In this document: positions 14,654 to 24,490 of the stretch, piece after piece | How positions within the stretch are numbered: position 1 is the first letter of the stretch | How the letters are laid out: every line of letters begins with the position of its first letter | Origin: Prevotella sp. | Lineage (GTDB): Bacteria > Bacteroidota > Bacteroidia > Bacteroidales > Bacteroidaceae | Reading direction: 5' to 3' | NCBI GenBank assembly: GCA_017458195.1 | Contig: JAFTGI010000199.1 | Coordinates: forward strand, 1-42,369 | DNA length: 42,369 nt | Made by a program: the position numbers and the translations under genes | Notes under the pieces: model-generated | The model's input: the letters and a program-made list of their open reading frames with translations, nothing else | What the model was told of the DNA's origin: nothing | Databases searched by the model: none

Positions 14654-16284
14654 ACAGACTACTTAAGTATGCACTGCTCCTGGCGGCGTTGCCGACGGGC
14701 ATGAATGCACAGTATCGATCGCAGGTGTGGTCGCCCGACAATGGCGACGGCACCTACACCAACCCGGTCATCAATGCCGACTACTCTGACCCTGACGTCT
14801 GTGTGGGTGCCAGCGGCGACGACTACTATCTGACGGCCTCCTCGTTCCAGTGCATTCCCGGTCTTCCAATTCTTCACTCTAAGGATCTGGTCAACTGGGA
14901 AATCATCAACTATGCGCTCCGGCGCTTGGAGCCGAGGGAGGTGTTCGACGCTCCGGCCCATGGCATGGGTGTATGGGCGCCAAGCATCCGCTATCATGAG
15001 GGTGAATACTTCATCTATTGGGGCGACCCTGACTATGGGGTGATGATGACCAAGACGAAGGATCCTGCCGGTGTGTGGGAGGAACCCGTCTGCGTCATTC
15101 CCGGCAAGGGGCTCATTGACACAACGCCTCTTTGGGACGACGACGGCCGATGCTATCTGGTGAACGCTTATGCCAATTCGCGGTCGAAGTTTGCCTCGGT
15201 GCTGGCCGTACGCGAATTGTCGGCCGACGGCACGCGGGCCATCGGCAATCCCGTCATTGTGTTCGACGGCAACGGCAATGAGAACCGCACCTGCGAGGGA
15301 CCGAAGTTCTACAAGCGCGACGGGTGGTACTGGATCATGTGTCCGGCTGGCGGTGTGCCAACGGGATTCCAGCTGGCCATGCGGAGCCGGTCGCCCTATG
15401 GTCCATACGAGCACAAGATTGTGCTGGCACAGGGCAAATCGAGTGTCAACGGCCCTCACCAGGGTGGATGGGTGCACACGAAATACGGCGAGGACTGGTT
15501 TCTGCACTTTCAGGACAAGGAGGCCTATGGACGCGTGGTCCATCTGCAGCCCGTCGACTGGTCGTCAGGCTGGCCAGTCATGGGGCGCAAGGGTGAGCCC
15601 GTGCTGACCTTCAAGAAACCTCAGTCGGCCTCTGACGTGATTGTCAATCCCGTCGAGAGCGATGAGTTCAACTCACCTTCGCTGGGACTCCAGTGGCAGT
15701 GGCATGCCAACTATAGCGAAACCTTCGGAATGCCGACGGCTTTCGGCACGATGCGCATCTACACGCACCAGTCGGAGGAGGTCGACGAGACGTTCTGGAA
15801 CATCCCAAACATGTTGCTCCAGAAGACGCCGGCCGACAAGTTCACGGCCACGGCGAAGCTGCGCCTGACGGCAAAGGCCGAGGGGCAGATGGGCGGGCTG
15901 ATCATGATGGGGCTCGACTATTCGGCGCTGGTCGTCAAGCGTGTCGGTCAGGAATTCCAGTTGCTCCAGCTGACCTGCCACCAGGCCGACAAGGGCAAGA
16001 AGCACTCGTCGACGCTCATCGCAACGCTGAAGCCTACGGCAGAGGACAAGATTGACTATAAGCCGGCTAAGCATGAGGACATCTATCTTCAGCTTCAGGT
16101 GGACGACAGCAGGCTGCAGTTTGCCTACAGCCGCGACGGCAAGAAGTTCACGCCCTGCGGCGAAACCTTCAAGATGCGCGAGGGCAAGTGGATAGGCGCT
16201 AAGTTCGGCTTTGTGGCAGCTGATGCCTCTACGAAGAACGACCGCGGATGGGTGGAAGCCGACTGGATCCGGGTGACGCCCTAA
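14650..16284 (+). CDS. Secreted GH43 glycoside hydrolase (arabinofuranosidase/xylosidase type)
   Basis: The 544-residue protein has a signal peptide (residues 1-20). The five-bladed GH43 propeller begins at TNPVINADYSDPDV (37-50), with the base Asp in that segment. The pKa-tuning Asp157 is in LIDTTPLWDDDG and the general acid Glu216 in TCEGPKF. From about residue 340 a C-terminal beta-sandwich follows, as in two-domain GH43 beta-xylosidase/arabinofuranosidase enzymes. The architecture recalls the GH43 subfamilies found with pectin side chains; specificity is not determinable here. It is translationally coupled to the ATP-grasp gene upstream. Its last 4 bp overlap the end of convergent addB. 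Confidence 0.92.
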   Translation: MNRLLKYALLLAALPTGMNAQYRSQVWSPDNGDGTYTNPVINADYSDPDVCVGASGDDYYLTASSFQCIPGLPILHSKDLVNWEIINYALRRLEPREVFDAPAHGMGVWAPSIRYHEGEYFIYWGDPDYGVMMTKTKDPAGVWEEPVCVIPGKGLIDTTPLWDDDGRCYLVNAYANSRSKFASVLAVRELSADGTRAIGNPVIVFDGNGNENRTCEGPKFYKRDGWYWIMCPAGGVPTGFQLAMRSRSPYGPYEHKIVLAQGKSSVNGPHQGGWVHTKYGEDWFLHFQDKEAYGRVVHLQPVDWSSGWPVMGRKGEPVLTFKKPQSASDVIVNPVESDEFNSPSLGLQWQWHANYSETFGMPTAFGTMRIYTHQSEEVDETFWNIPNMLLQKTPADKFTATAKLRLTAKAEGQMGGLIMMGLDYSALVVKRVGQEFQLLQLTCHQADKGKKHSSTLIATLKPTAEDKIDYKPAKHEDIYLQLQVDDSRLQFAYSRDGKKFTPCGETFKMREGKWIGAKFGFVAADASTKNDRGWVEADWIRVTP

Positions 16285-19139
16285 TTGCAGAGATGATAAT
16301 AAGGACACGTGCGGCATCGGCTACGGTCGGCCGTAGGAGCGAAGGCTACGTCAGGCGAAAACATCACGTCAATCGTCTGGCGTAGCTTTTCGTTGAAGGC
16401 TTCCTGATGCCCGGCAATGTCACTGACAGGCGTCTTCCCTAAAACCAGCGTCGGGTCGTAGTCGCTGCCTCGGGCATGCTGGATGAACAGCAAGGCCGGC
16501 GCCACTGGCGTCGATGGATGCTCATCACGCACGATGGAGGCATAGAGGAACGTCTGCAGATAGTAGTCGCTGTGCTTCGCAATGTTCTCCTGCATGAAGA
16601 TGGAGTCAACGTCGGCCAATGGCGTGATACGGCCGCTACCTGTTTTATAGTCAATCACACGAATGCGTTCACCCGTGCCGTCGTTCACCTTGTCAAGCCG
16701 GTCGATGCGTCCTCCGATGGTGGTTCGCAAGTGGGGCGTTGAGAACTCCGTGACCACTTCGCCCTCAAGTTCGAGAATCTCGAACGGAGCCAGCTGGCTG
16801 TCAATCTGGAGCAGCTGGCGCAGGTAGTGGATGATGACCTCGCGGTTGATGATCTGGAGCCCGTTGAGTTCCATGCGGAAATGCGCCTTGGGGTCACGAA
16901 TCTGAAAGAGCTCGGTGCGGAAAGCCTCGTCCACCGCCCGTTCAATGTCGACCTTCGTCTTGAGCAAGTTCTCAATGTCGGTAGCCAATATCCTGTGACT
17001 TCGTTCCATCAGCTTCCGATAGATGCCATGCGACGCTTCGTGGAAAATGTTGCCGAAGATGCGGTTGTCGATTTCGTCCTCCTCGTTGGTGTCAGGTTCA
17101 CGGAGGTTCTTCACATAGATGTAGTAGAAGCGAAGGGGGCAACGCTGGTAGCTGTTGATGGCTGTCGGCGTGAGCAAAGGATGCTTCGAGTCGGGATGAG
17201 CCTCAATGGAGAAGCGGTCCTGCAGCGCTTTCATCACCTCGGGAGTCTTCTCAATGACAGGCGGATTAAATGGATGATAAACCTGAGAGGCCTGAAGCGT
17301 CTCCAAGCGCACATGGTGAGGGCTCTCCACCATCAGCTGAAGGAGGAATCGGCTCATCTCGCTGCGCTGGCCATCGGTGGTCGCATTGTTATAGACAATG
17401 GTCACGTCATCAGCACGCTGAAGCAGACGATGGAAGTAGTAGCTGTAGATGGCCACCTTGTGATCGATGGTCGTCAGTCCGTGAGCCTTGCGGATGGAGT
17501 AGGGAATGAACGATGTGTCGTTGACGCCCTTCGGCATGTTGCCTTCGTTGCATGAAAGGAGCAGCACGTGGCGGAAGTCGATGTTGCGGGTCTCGAGCAC
17601 GCCCATCACCTGGAGTCCCTCGGCAGGTTCGCCATGGAAGGGAATGGAGGTCGTTGCAATGAGCTGTCCGACGAGTCGCTGGAGGGTGATGATGTCGACG
17701 TTCAGATCGCCGGAGTCAACCAGTGCCTTGAGGCGGTTGAGCAATGTGTAGGCACGGAACAGCGACTCCTGGAAAAGGGGATCATCGGTTGAAGCGCGAC
17801 GGGCGGTCAACTGCAACACGTCGCAAAGCCAGCGTAGCAACTCAGAGTTGAAGAACAAGTCGTCAATGGGGCGGAACAGCAGCGACGTGGCTTCGTCGCG
17901 CTGAAGGAGGTCGAGGGTGGGGTAGTAGACCTTCTGCTCATTGAGTTCCTTAGTCAGCGTAGTGACTTCATCGGAAAGGAAAGATGTGTAGCTATGACGA
18001 AGCACAGCATTCACATGGCGCAGGCGGTAGCGCTGATGCTGACGGTCGTAGCCGTTAGTGCGGAGGTCGATAAGATGCGTAATAAGAGCCGCAACCGGCG
18101 ACTGAGCCAGAGGGAATCCTGTAGTTACATTCACCCGGCTGACCTCATCGGGAAGGCAATGAACAAGCGTCTGCAGCAGATTCTCGTTGCACATCACGAT
18201 GGCGGTCTGTCGCCCATCGGCAATGCGGCTTCCTTCTTTCAGCCATGTGCTGGCATAGCGTCCCTGTATGTTCTCCGTTGGTGCAGAAATGAGGGTGATG
18301 TGCTTCTGGCCTGAGAAGCATCCGTAGATGGCATTGTCAGTCGAATCAAGTTCATTAGGGAAGTGCTCAAGATATTGCCTGATGTAATGACCTGCCTCGT
18401 TGCGCTGCATGTAGTAGTGGTCGAAGTCCCAGTAGAAGCGAGCCTTGCCTTGCCTGCGAAGCGTAGTAAAGAGCCTTTGCTCGACGCGTTGGAGAAGATT
18501 GAAGCCGACAAAGAGGTAGGCGTCATATTGGAATTCAACATCCTCCTTTTGGGCCACTTCGCGATAGAGGGCTCCCTCGTAAGCCAACCGTTGGTCGCGG
18601 AGTCGGCGGTTGAAGTCATGGTAGATGGCGCCCATGTTTGACCATAGCTTCAGGAAGCGCTCCTTAAGCACAGAATTATGGTCGGCCGAGAAATTACTGA
18701 AGAAGCGCATGATGGCTGCTCTTTGTTCATCGGTGAGATAACTGACGTCGTCGAGTTCGTGCAGGTCGCTGAGGTTGGCAAACACTTTGTCGGCTTCGGC
18801 CATGTTCTTGTCAATGTCGTCGAAGTCGGCCAGCAACACCTGTCCCCAACCATAGAAGTGGTCGAGTGTCTCGTCTATGCCGGTGACGCTGGTGAAGCTC
18901 TTGTGCAAATCACTGACGAGCTTGATGGGGTCGGCCACAGATAGGTCGGAATGCCGGCGAAAGAGGTCACTGATCGTGATGTAGGAAGGGCTCCACGTCG
19001 GTTTTCCGGCCAGGTGAGCCAGGTAGTCGTTCATGAACAGGGAGGCACGCTTGTTGGGGAACACTACAGCCACGCGGGAAAGATTGGTGCCATACTTGCT
19101 GAGGATGTCCTCGGCCACATATTCCAAGAAAGTCTTCAT
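16281..19139 (-). CDS. addB: AddB-like exonuclease subunit (helicase-like fold plus PD-(D/E)XK nuclease)
   Basis: The 952-residue protein is the second subunit of an AddAB-type helicase-nuclease for double-strand break processing. Its N-terminal UvrD-like half lacks a proper Walker A, as in other AddB proteins. The C-terminal nuclease domain starts near the YQRCPLRFYY segment. It contains an Asp and Lys in VIDYKTGSG and ends in CRTCPYYHLC (Cys942, 945, 951), which with the earlier Cys forms the expected four-Cys Fe-S staple. The start codon overlaps the addA stop by 4 bp, so the subunits are translationally coupled. Naming follows AddAB, although Bacteroidetes copies diverge strongly. Confidence 0.88.
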   Translation of the reverse strand: MKTFLEYVAEDILSKYGTNLSRVAVVFPNKRASLFMNDYLAHLAGKPTWSPSYITISDLFRRHSDLSVADPIKLVSDLHKSFTSVTGIDETLDHFYGWGQVLLADFDDIDKNMAEADKVFANLSDLHELDDVSYLTDEQRAAIMRFFSNFSADHNSVLKERFLKLWSNMGAIYHDFNRRLRDQRLAYEGALYREVAQKEDVEFQYDAYLFVGFNLLQRVEQRLFTTLRRQGKARFYWDFDHYYMQRNEAGHYIRQYLEHFPNELDSTDNAIYGCFSGQKHITLISAPTENIQGRYASTWLKEGSRIADGRQTAIVMCNENLLQTLVHCLPDEVSRVNVTTGFPLAQSPVAALITHLIDLRTNGYDRQHQRYRLRHVNAVLRHSYTSFLSDEVTTLTKELNEQKVYYPTLDLLQRDEATSLLFRPIDDLFFNSELLRWLCDVLQLTARRASTDDPLFQESLFRAYTLLNRLKALVDSGDLNVDIITLQRLVGQLIATTSIPFHGEPAEGLQVMGVLETRNIDFRHVLLLSCNEGNMPKGVNDTSFIPYSIRKAHGLTTIDHKVAIYSYYFHRLLQRADDVTIVYNNATTDGQRSEMSRFLLQLMVESPHHVRLETLQASQVYHPFNPPVIEKTPEVMKALQDRFSIEAHPDSKHPLLTPTAINSYQRCPLRFYYIYVKNLREPDTNEEDEIDNRIFGNIFHEASHGIYRKLMERSHRILATDIENLLKTKVDIERAVDEAFRTELFQIRDPKAHFRMELNGLQIINREVIIHYLRQLLQIDSQLAPFEILELEGEVVTEFSTPHLRTTIGGRIDRLDKVNDGTGERIRVIDYKTGSGRITPLADVDSIFMQENIAKHSDYYLQTFLYASIVRDEHPSTPVAPALLFIQHARGSDYDPTLVLGKTPVSDIAGHQEAFNEKLRQTIDVMFSPDVAFAPTADRSRCRTCPYYHLCN

Positions 19140-22100
19140 TTCACTTCGATGATTTTATTTGAATAGACAAACCACAGGAAACCTCTGACATGCGGGAACG
19201 ACATGTCTTCAAGCAGCGACATGTATTCGCGAACCTGGTCATGATATTCCCCTCGCTCACGTCCGAACTTGAAGTCGACGACAACAGTTTCCTCGCCGTC
19301 ACTCATCACGCGGTCAGGACGACGCTCGTAGACACGCCCACTCTCCGGGGCGACGTTCAATATTGTGCATTCGTTATAGAGCGTCCACCGCTCACTGAAC
19401 CAATCAGACACACGCTGGTCAGAGAGACGTTTACGGATCATGTCCTCAATGCGTGGACGGGTGATGTCGGCATCGTAGATGATACCCTCCAGCTCCAACC
19501 GTTGCAAGGCATGTTCGATGTCGGCCGTCGTGGAGATGGTAGAAAACACCTCATGAAGTACGCTTCCCAGTTGGATGTAGTTTGTCTGGCGGAGTTGGTC
19601 GTCGTCGGCATCTGGGTTTGCAAAATCGCGGCTCTTGTTGCTCTGCTTGAATTCCACTTTCTGTGCATACGTCTGAATGGTCGCCTCACGGGGCTCTGCC
19701 GTGGCCAGGAAGGGATTCCTGCTCGGTTGAATACCGGACTTTGAAGCCTTTGTTTCATGAGACGGCTGCCCATATTCGAATTCGAGCGGGGCAGCATCGT
19801 CAGTCTCACCTGTGATTATAGAATTCAGGTCGCCTGCCACCTGAGGAAGTACGACCTCAAGCAAGGCAGAACGTGAGGATCGTCCGCCCCGCTTGCCGTA
19901 GACGTGTAGCGAACGAGAAGCACGCGTAAAGGCTACATAGAGCAGGTTAAGATTGTCGACCGTTGTCTGCCCGTGTTCCTCATCATAGTCGGCTTCGAAA
20001 ATTGTGCCCTTCATTCCCTTCTGAGAGTAGTCGACGGGCACGATGGGAAGGTCGCTGAATGGGGCTTCCCTTGGCTGGCACCACAGCACATCCGAGTGTT
20101 CCATACGCCAGTCGCAGAAAGGAATGTAGACGTGAGCAAACTCCAGACCTTTCGACTTATGGATTGATATGAGACGAATGCCGTCGAGGGCAGGACTCTG
20201 GATTGTTTTCGAGCAAATCGTCTCATCCCATTCGCGGAGGAAGGTGGTAACGTCAGTCGTGGAGTCGTTGACGAATGTGGCAATCTGGTCGTAGAAAGCA
20301 CAGAGGTAGGCACTTTGTCCTTCCATCTCATCGAGACTGAACAGTTGGAAGATTCGCTCTGTCAGTTCATAGAGGGGCAGGTGGAGCAAGTCGGGCGTGA
20401 AACCGTCTGGTAAAGCTCCATCGAGTTCACCTGATGCCGTCTTGCAGAGATAGGCGCGTGCTATGGCATCATCGGGATGAGTCAGATAGCGGAGAGCCTG
20501 GATGACCGTCGTCACGGCTGGCGAAGCATCGAGGCGGAAGGCTTCATCGCTGACCACCGGTACATCGGGCATCTGCTCAGAAAAATAGTTAGCTATGAGA
20601 GGAATATAGCTGTTGGTGCGCACAAGAATGGCAATGTCGGATGCCGCCGTACCTCCGGCTATCAACGCCATGATGTCGTCAGTCAGACGCTGAAGTGTGG
20701 CGGTCTGATAGTCAGTTTGAGGCAACAGGACAACACTCACCCATCCTTCGTCAGGTTTACCTTCGGGCACATGTTGAACAACGTCATCATAAGCGCTGAC
20801 ATCTTCCTCTGCGGCGGCATGGGTGAAGAAGGCGTTGTTGAAATCAACCACGCGACGAGCCGACCGGTAATTGTCCGTGAGTGCCTTCACTACGAGGCGC
20901 TCGCTGGCATCGGCAAACTCTTCTTGGATGTTGGCCAACAGCCGCCAGTCGCCCGAACGCCATCTGTAGATGCTCTGCTTGACATCGCCGACGATGAGGT
21001 TCTCTGTGCCTTCGTGACTCATTGTTTCCTCAAGCAGCACCTTGAAATTCTTCCACTGAACGGTCGACGTATCCTGGAACTCATCAATCATGATGTGCTC
21101 CAACTGAGTACCGATTTTCTCGAAGATGAAGGGCGAGTCGCTGCCTTCGATGAGTTCATGCAGCAAATGCTGCGTGTCACTCAGCAGAAAACGATTGGCG
21201 TCCTCATTCAAAAGTCGCACCCGCTTCTCAATGTTTCCCAAGAGCCTCAATTGCGAGAGGTGGCGCAGGCAGAGTTCAGCGCTCTGATAGAGCTGCCATT
21301 GGCGTGGACGCTCCTCGATGGCAAAGCGCAGGATATCGCCAAGCGTCGTTTCTGCCAGATGATAGAGCTCTGCGCCTCGCGGATGGCTTTTCTTGTACCA
21401 ACGCTCAGGTTGCCCCAGACAATCAAGTACCCGTTTACCGACTATGCTCTCGTCAAACACGCCGTCACGCATCTTCAGGAAAAAGCTGGCCATACCCGTT
21501 CGCCCATATGAGAGATCGTCAAGCGTAAATCCCTCAGCTTCCAATTCAGAAAAGAATGACTCGGCTATTTCCTTCATACGCTCGCGTGCGTGCATGCGCA
21601 CATCTTTTAAACGGTCAGTATACCGTTCGAAGAAGTCAGGGTCGGCAAAGACATGTGCCAGTTCATGTCGCTGTTGTTTATAGAAATCTCGGAAGATAGT
21701 TTGACCAAAATGCTTAATCTGGCCGATGACATTCCATGAACGGTCGTCGCCTATGGTGTCCATGATGTAGCGTAGAAGCCATTGCAGGACGGGGTCGGTG
21801 GGCGTAAGTTCATCGATGAGTTGGTCAACGGCCATTTCTTCCACCTGATAGTCGTTGAGCCCCACGCGGAGGTTGGCTGTCAGTTCCAGTTCACGTGCAA
21901 GGTTGCGAAGCACACTCTGGAAAAAGGAATCGATAGTCTCCACCCGGAAGTAGCTGTAGTTGTGGAGTAGGTTCTGCAGGGCCTGGCCGGCACGTTCGCT
22001 GACGAATTCGGGCGTAGCCTGAAGCTCTTTCTCCACCTTATGTGCATAGCCCTGCGATTCAGGCAGGCGCTTCCAGATGCCATAGAGCTGGCTGAGGATG

Positions 22101-22258
22101 CGCATCTTCATCTCCTCAGTGGCCTTATTGGTGAAGGTGACGGCCAGTGTCTGTCTGTAGCTCTGTGGATTGTCCACCAGCAGTTTGATGTATTCTGTGG
22201 CCAGCGTAAAAGTTTTTCCGCTGCCAGCACTGGCCTTATATACAATTAATGGCTTCAT
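19136..22258 (-). CDS. addA: AddA-like UvrD-family helicase with C-terminal nuclease
   Basis: This is a 1040-residue superfamily 1A helicase fused to a PD-(D/E)XK nuclease. Helicase motif I is KASAGSGKTFTLA (8-20), motif II DEFQDT (392-397), motif III GDVKQSIYRWR (424-434), motif V SIHKSKGLEFAHV (near 700) and motif VI around LLYVAFTRAS. The nuclease motif is VVDFKFG, with Asp995 and Lys997. With addB it should unwind and resect broken DNA ends for RecA loading. It lies 36 bp downstream of the DUF5686 gene with no promoter seen, so it is probably read from that gene's promoter. Confidence 0.92.
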   Translation of the reverse strand: MKPLIVYKASAGSGKTFTLATEYIKLLVDNPQSYRQTLAVTFTNKATEEMKMRILSQLYGIWKRLPESQGYAHKVEKELQATPEFVSERAGQALQNLLHNYSYFRVETIDSFFQSVLRNLARELELTANLRVGLNDYQVEEMAVDQLIDELTPTDPVLQWLLRYIMDTIGDDRSWNVIGQIKHFGQTIFRDFYKQQRHELAHVFADPDFFERYTDRLKDVRMHARERMKEIAESFFSELEAEGFTLDDLSYGRTGMASFFLKMRDGVFDESIVGKRVLDCLGQPERWYKKSHPRGAELYHLAETTLGDILRFAIEERPRQWQLYQSAELCLRHLSQLRLLGNIEKRVRLLNEDANRFLLSDTQHLLHELIEGSDSPFIFEKIGTQLEHIMIDEFQDTSTVQWKNFKVLLEETMSHEGTENLIVGDVKQSIYRWRSGDWRLLANIQEEFADASERLVVKALTDNYRSARRVVDFNNAFFTHAAAEEDVSAYDDVVQHVPEGKPDEGWVSVVLLPQTDYQTATLQRLTDDIMALIAGGTAASDIAILVRTNSYIPLIANYFSEQMPDVPVVSDEAFRLDASPAVTTVIQALRYLTHPDDAIARAYLCKTASGELDGALPDGFTPDLLHLPLYELTERIFQLFSLDEMEGQSAYLCAFYDQIATFVNDSTTDVTTFLREWDETICSKTIQSPALDGIRLISIHKSKGLEFAHVYIPFCDWRMEHSDVLWCQPREAPFSDLPIVPVDYSQKGMKGTIFEADYDEEHGQTTVDNLNLLYVAFTRASRSLHVYGKRGGRSSRSALLEVVLPQVAGDLNSIITGETDDAAPLEFEYGQPSHETKASKSGIQPSRNPFLATAEPREATIQTYAQKVEFKQSNKSRDFANPDADDDQLRQTNYIQLGSVLHEVFSTISTTADIEHALQRLELEGIIYDADITRPRIEDMIRKRLSDQRVSDWFSERWTLYNECTILNVAPESGRVYERRPDRVMSDGEETVVVDFKFGRERGEYHDQVREYMSLLEDMSFPHVRGFLWFVYSNKIIEVK

Positions 22259-22294
22259 TTGTTCATTTTACATTATTCATTGTACATTACCGCT

Positions 22295-24340
22295 CTACCA
22301 TCGCCGAAAGAGTTCGAAGGTGAACTTGGCGCCGATTTCTTCATACTTCAAGTTGAAGAAACTGGCAAAGAATCCCATTGAGAAATAGCGGCAGGTGAAC
22401 CCATAACCCCATTCCGTATAGGGACGAGTATGGGCGATGAAAAGCGTACTGACGTAGGCACGCTCACGCTCGACGTAGCGGCCAACGAGGGGCACCATTG
22501 AGAACAGCAGCAGCGGCGACTCATAGCTGACATTGCCGCGCAGATAGTATTTCGAAGAGTTGTAGAGTCGGGAAGACAGGAGTTGGAAATTGCCTGTCCA
22601 GTCGTCGTCCCAACCTTCAGGCAGGTTCTCGTCACGGAAATTCGAGAAGTCCATAAAATAGTTCTTGTCCTTGCGGGTGTAGATGCCGCCACCGATACGC
22701 ATGTTCAGTGTCTGCATGCGCACCATGCGATATTTCAATGAGGCGTCGGCCTCCCAACGTTCGTAAGCCAGGTCGATGTTCTCACCCTTCAGACCTCGCT
22801 CATAGTCGATGCTGAAAAGAGGTGCATGCTCCCAGGGGCGTATCTTCAATGAGAGCATTGGCGCCAGAGAGCGATACTCCGTCGGTTTGCCATACTGGCG
22901 CATGGCAGCAACATTGGCCGACTGGCGTTTATGGAACACGAGACCCGTCTCAAGACTCAGCCAGCGGAGAGGACGATAGTTGCCCGACACGCGCAGGTGA
23001 AGGTCGTCGAAGCGGACGAGGTCAGTGCCGTCAAGACCTCCATCGCTGCCTTGCTCAGCAATGATTTCGTCGACCACCGAAGAATTGCTGATGCGGTTGC
23101 CGTTGCCCCAGATAATGTCGGCATGACCCTCGTGCTCGCGGTCGAAATCAAATCGGAAGGGAGCCGTAAAGTAGAACTTCCGGATCTTGAAGTTATAGCC
23201 AACTGTGGGGTTGAAACTGAGACTCATCTTGTCGCTGAAGTTGTATCGTGCACCCAACTTAAGCTTATAGGATAGGCCCTTACGGTGACTATAGCTCAGG
23301 TATTGCGGATTGATGATGGGCGACAGCTTCACATAGCCGTTCTCAGAATTGGCTCGAAGACTCCTGATGAGGTTTTCGCCAATAAGGTCCCATCCAATCT
23401 CTTTCAGGTAGTCATGATGACGGGGTGGGGGCGGCATGGTGTCGTTCAGGGCTTGAAGCAAGGCGGCAGAATCCGTTGGTTGCGGACGATGAATGGAGTC
23501 GTAGTAGTCGTAGATGGCCTGCTCACGCTCTGAAAGGCTTATGGGGCGGACGGAGTCGATCAGCTGACGGTCGCCCTTGACGCTGAACGTATCGGGCAGT
23601 GTGACAGGGCAATCGAATACGGCTTCAAAATGCGACTTGATGTGATTGCCCAGGAACTTGAACTCCACGTCTGTTTCATTTAGCCGAGGCAACAGCGAGC
23701 GTGCCCCTTGTGCTCCCTGCATCGAACGCGTCTGGAAGCGGATCATGTCGAACTCGCCGTTCAGTTCCACTTGCAGGATGCGCCCTGTCTCAATCACGAC
23801 GAGTGCCTGCCCGTTGACCAACTGAGTGTTATTGACAAACCGAGGACGAAAATAGACACGCGCCAAGCCGCCTGAAAGGTTGTTCACCCGATAGCGATAG
23901 AACACGCGGTTGCTGCGGTTGAAGGGCGAAAGGATGTGGTCGCCGTAGATGGCAGCATCATAGAGGTTGGGCGTCAGAAACTCCATCAGCAAGGGCATTG
24001 TGCGGCGGTGGTGAGGAATGGTGGTGTAGTAGACCTGGCGTCGGTTCTCGTAGTCGTCAATGTCGCGAAAAGTGAAGCGACTGTATTGCTCACTGACAAA
24101 CTGGCGTTCGCCCTTGGCAATGGCATACATCGAAGGGATGGCCCACAGCATTGCATTGCGCTTCTGAGTCTCATAGAGATGCTTGACATAGACATTCGAC
24201 TGGAATCCCTCGACGCCAGAGGCATAGTGCTGCTGATAGGTAAAGATGCGTGCCAGAACCAACGTGTCAAGCTGCCCGACTGCCTTAGAGGCTGTCAGCA
24301 CGAACATCAACATGAACAGTATGAGCACCTTTTTCTTCAC
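22295..24340 (-). CDS. DUF5686-type outer-membrane protein
   Basis: The protein has about 681 residues from a GTG start. It begins with a signal peptide (VKKKVLILFMLMFVLTASKAVG). An N-terminal soluble region of ~300 residues precedes a C-terminal set of amphipathic strands ending in Phe/Trp (FELFRRW), typical of an outer-membrane barrel. Segments such as YSHRKGLSYKLKLGARYNF fit Bacteroidetes DUF5686 proteins, whose N-terminal carboxypeptidase-regulatory-like domain is often present; here the first part looks short. The ATG 39 bp upstream lies inside the -7 promoter box, so GTG at 24340 is preferred. Function is unknown. The gene heads the unit DUF5686-addA-addB. Confidence 0.8.
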   Translation of the reverse strand: MKKKVLILFMLMFVLTASKAVGQLDTLVLARIFTYQQHYASGVEGFQSNVYVKHLYETQKRNAMLWAIPSMYAIAKGERQFVSEQYSRFTFRDIDDYENRRQVYYTTIPHHRRTMPLLMEFLTPNLYDAAIYGDHILSPFNRSNRVFYRYRVNNLSGGLARVYFRPRFVNNTQLVNGQALVVIETGRILQVELNGEFDMIRFQTRSMQGAQGARSLLPRLNETDVEFKFLGNHIKSHFEAVFDCPVTLPDTFSVKGDRQLIDSVRPISLSEREQAIYDYYDSIHRPQPTDSAALLQALNDTMPPPPRHHDYLKEIGWDLIGENLIRSLRANSENGYVKLSPIINPQYLSYSHRKGLSYKLKLGARYNFSDKMSLSFNPTVGYNFKIRKFYFTAPFRFDFDREHEGHADIIWGNGNRISNSSVVDEIIAEQGSDGGLDGTDLVRFDDLHLRVSGNYRPLRWLSLETGLVFHKRQSANVAAMRQYGKPTEYRSLAPMLSLKIRPWEHAPLFSIDYERGLKGENIDLAYERWEADASLKYRMVRMQTLNMRIGGGIYTRKDKNYFMDFSNFRDENLPEGWDDDWTGNFQLLSSRLYNSSKYYLRGNVSYESPLLLFSMVPLVGRYVERERAYVSTLFIAHTRPYTEWGYGFTCRYFSMGFFASFFNLKYEEIGAKFTFELFRRW

Positions 24341-24368
24341 AGGAGGAGTTCTCGAAGCAATATTTGTG

Positions 24369-24398
24369 CAAAGATACATATTTATTACGACAATGCAA
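24369..24398 (-). promoter_or_regulatory. Promoter of the DUF5686-addA-addB unit
   Basis: On the minus strand the -7 box TATCTTTG is at 24376-24369 and a partial -33 (TTG, 24398-24396) lies 19 bp upstream. The leader to the GTG start is about 20-25 nt. A divergent promoter for the GH28 gene lies 65 bp away. Confidence 0.68.
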
Positions 24399-24439
24399 TG
24401 AAAAAGAATAAATTATTTTGTTTTAATTTATCTGTTTTA

Positions 24440-24470
24440 TTTGTTATTTCAATATAATTTCGTACCTTTG
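24440..24470 (+). promoter_or_regulatory. Promoter of the GH28-GH2 pair
   Basis: TTTG at 24440-24443 and TACCTTTG at 24463-24470 are separated by 19 bp. The ATG follows 20 nt after the -7 box. No regulator-binding repeat is evident in the 100-bp AT-rich gap. Confidence 0.8.
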
Positions 24471-24490
24471 CGCCACTAAAACGAATTAAA

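Noticed and set aside
20477-21511. Plus-strand ORF of 344 codons opposite addA
   Set aside because: The addA motifs on the minus strand are conserved; the other frame has no recognisable domain.
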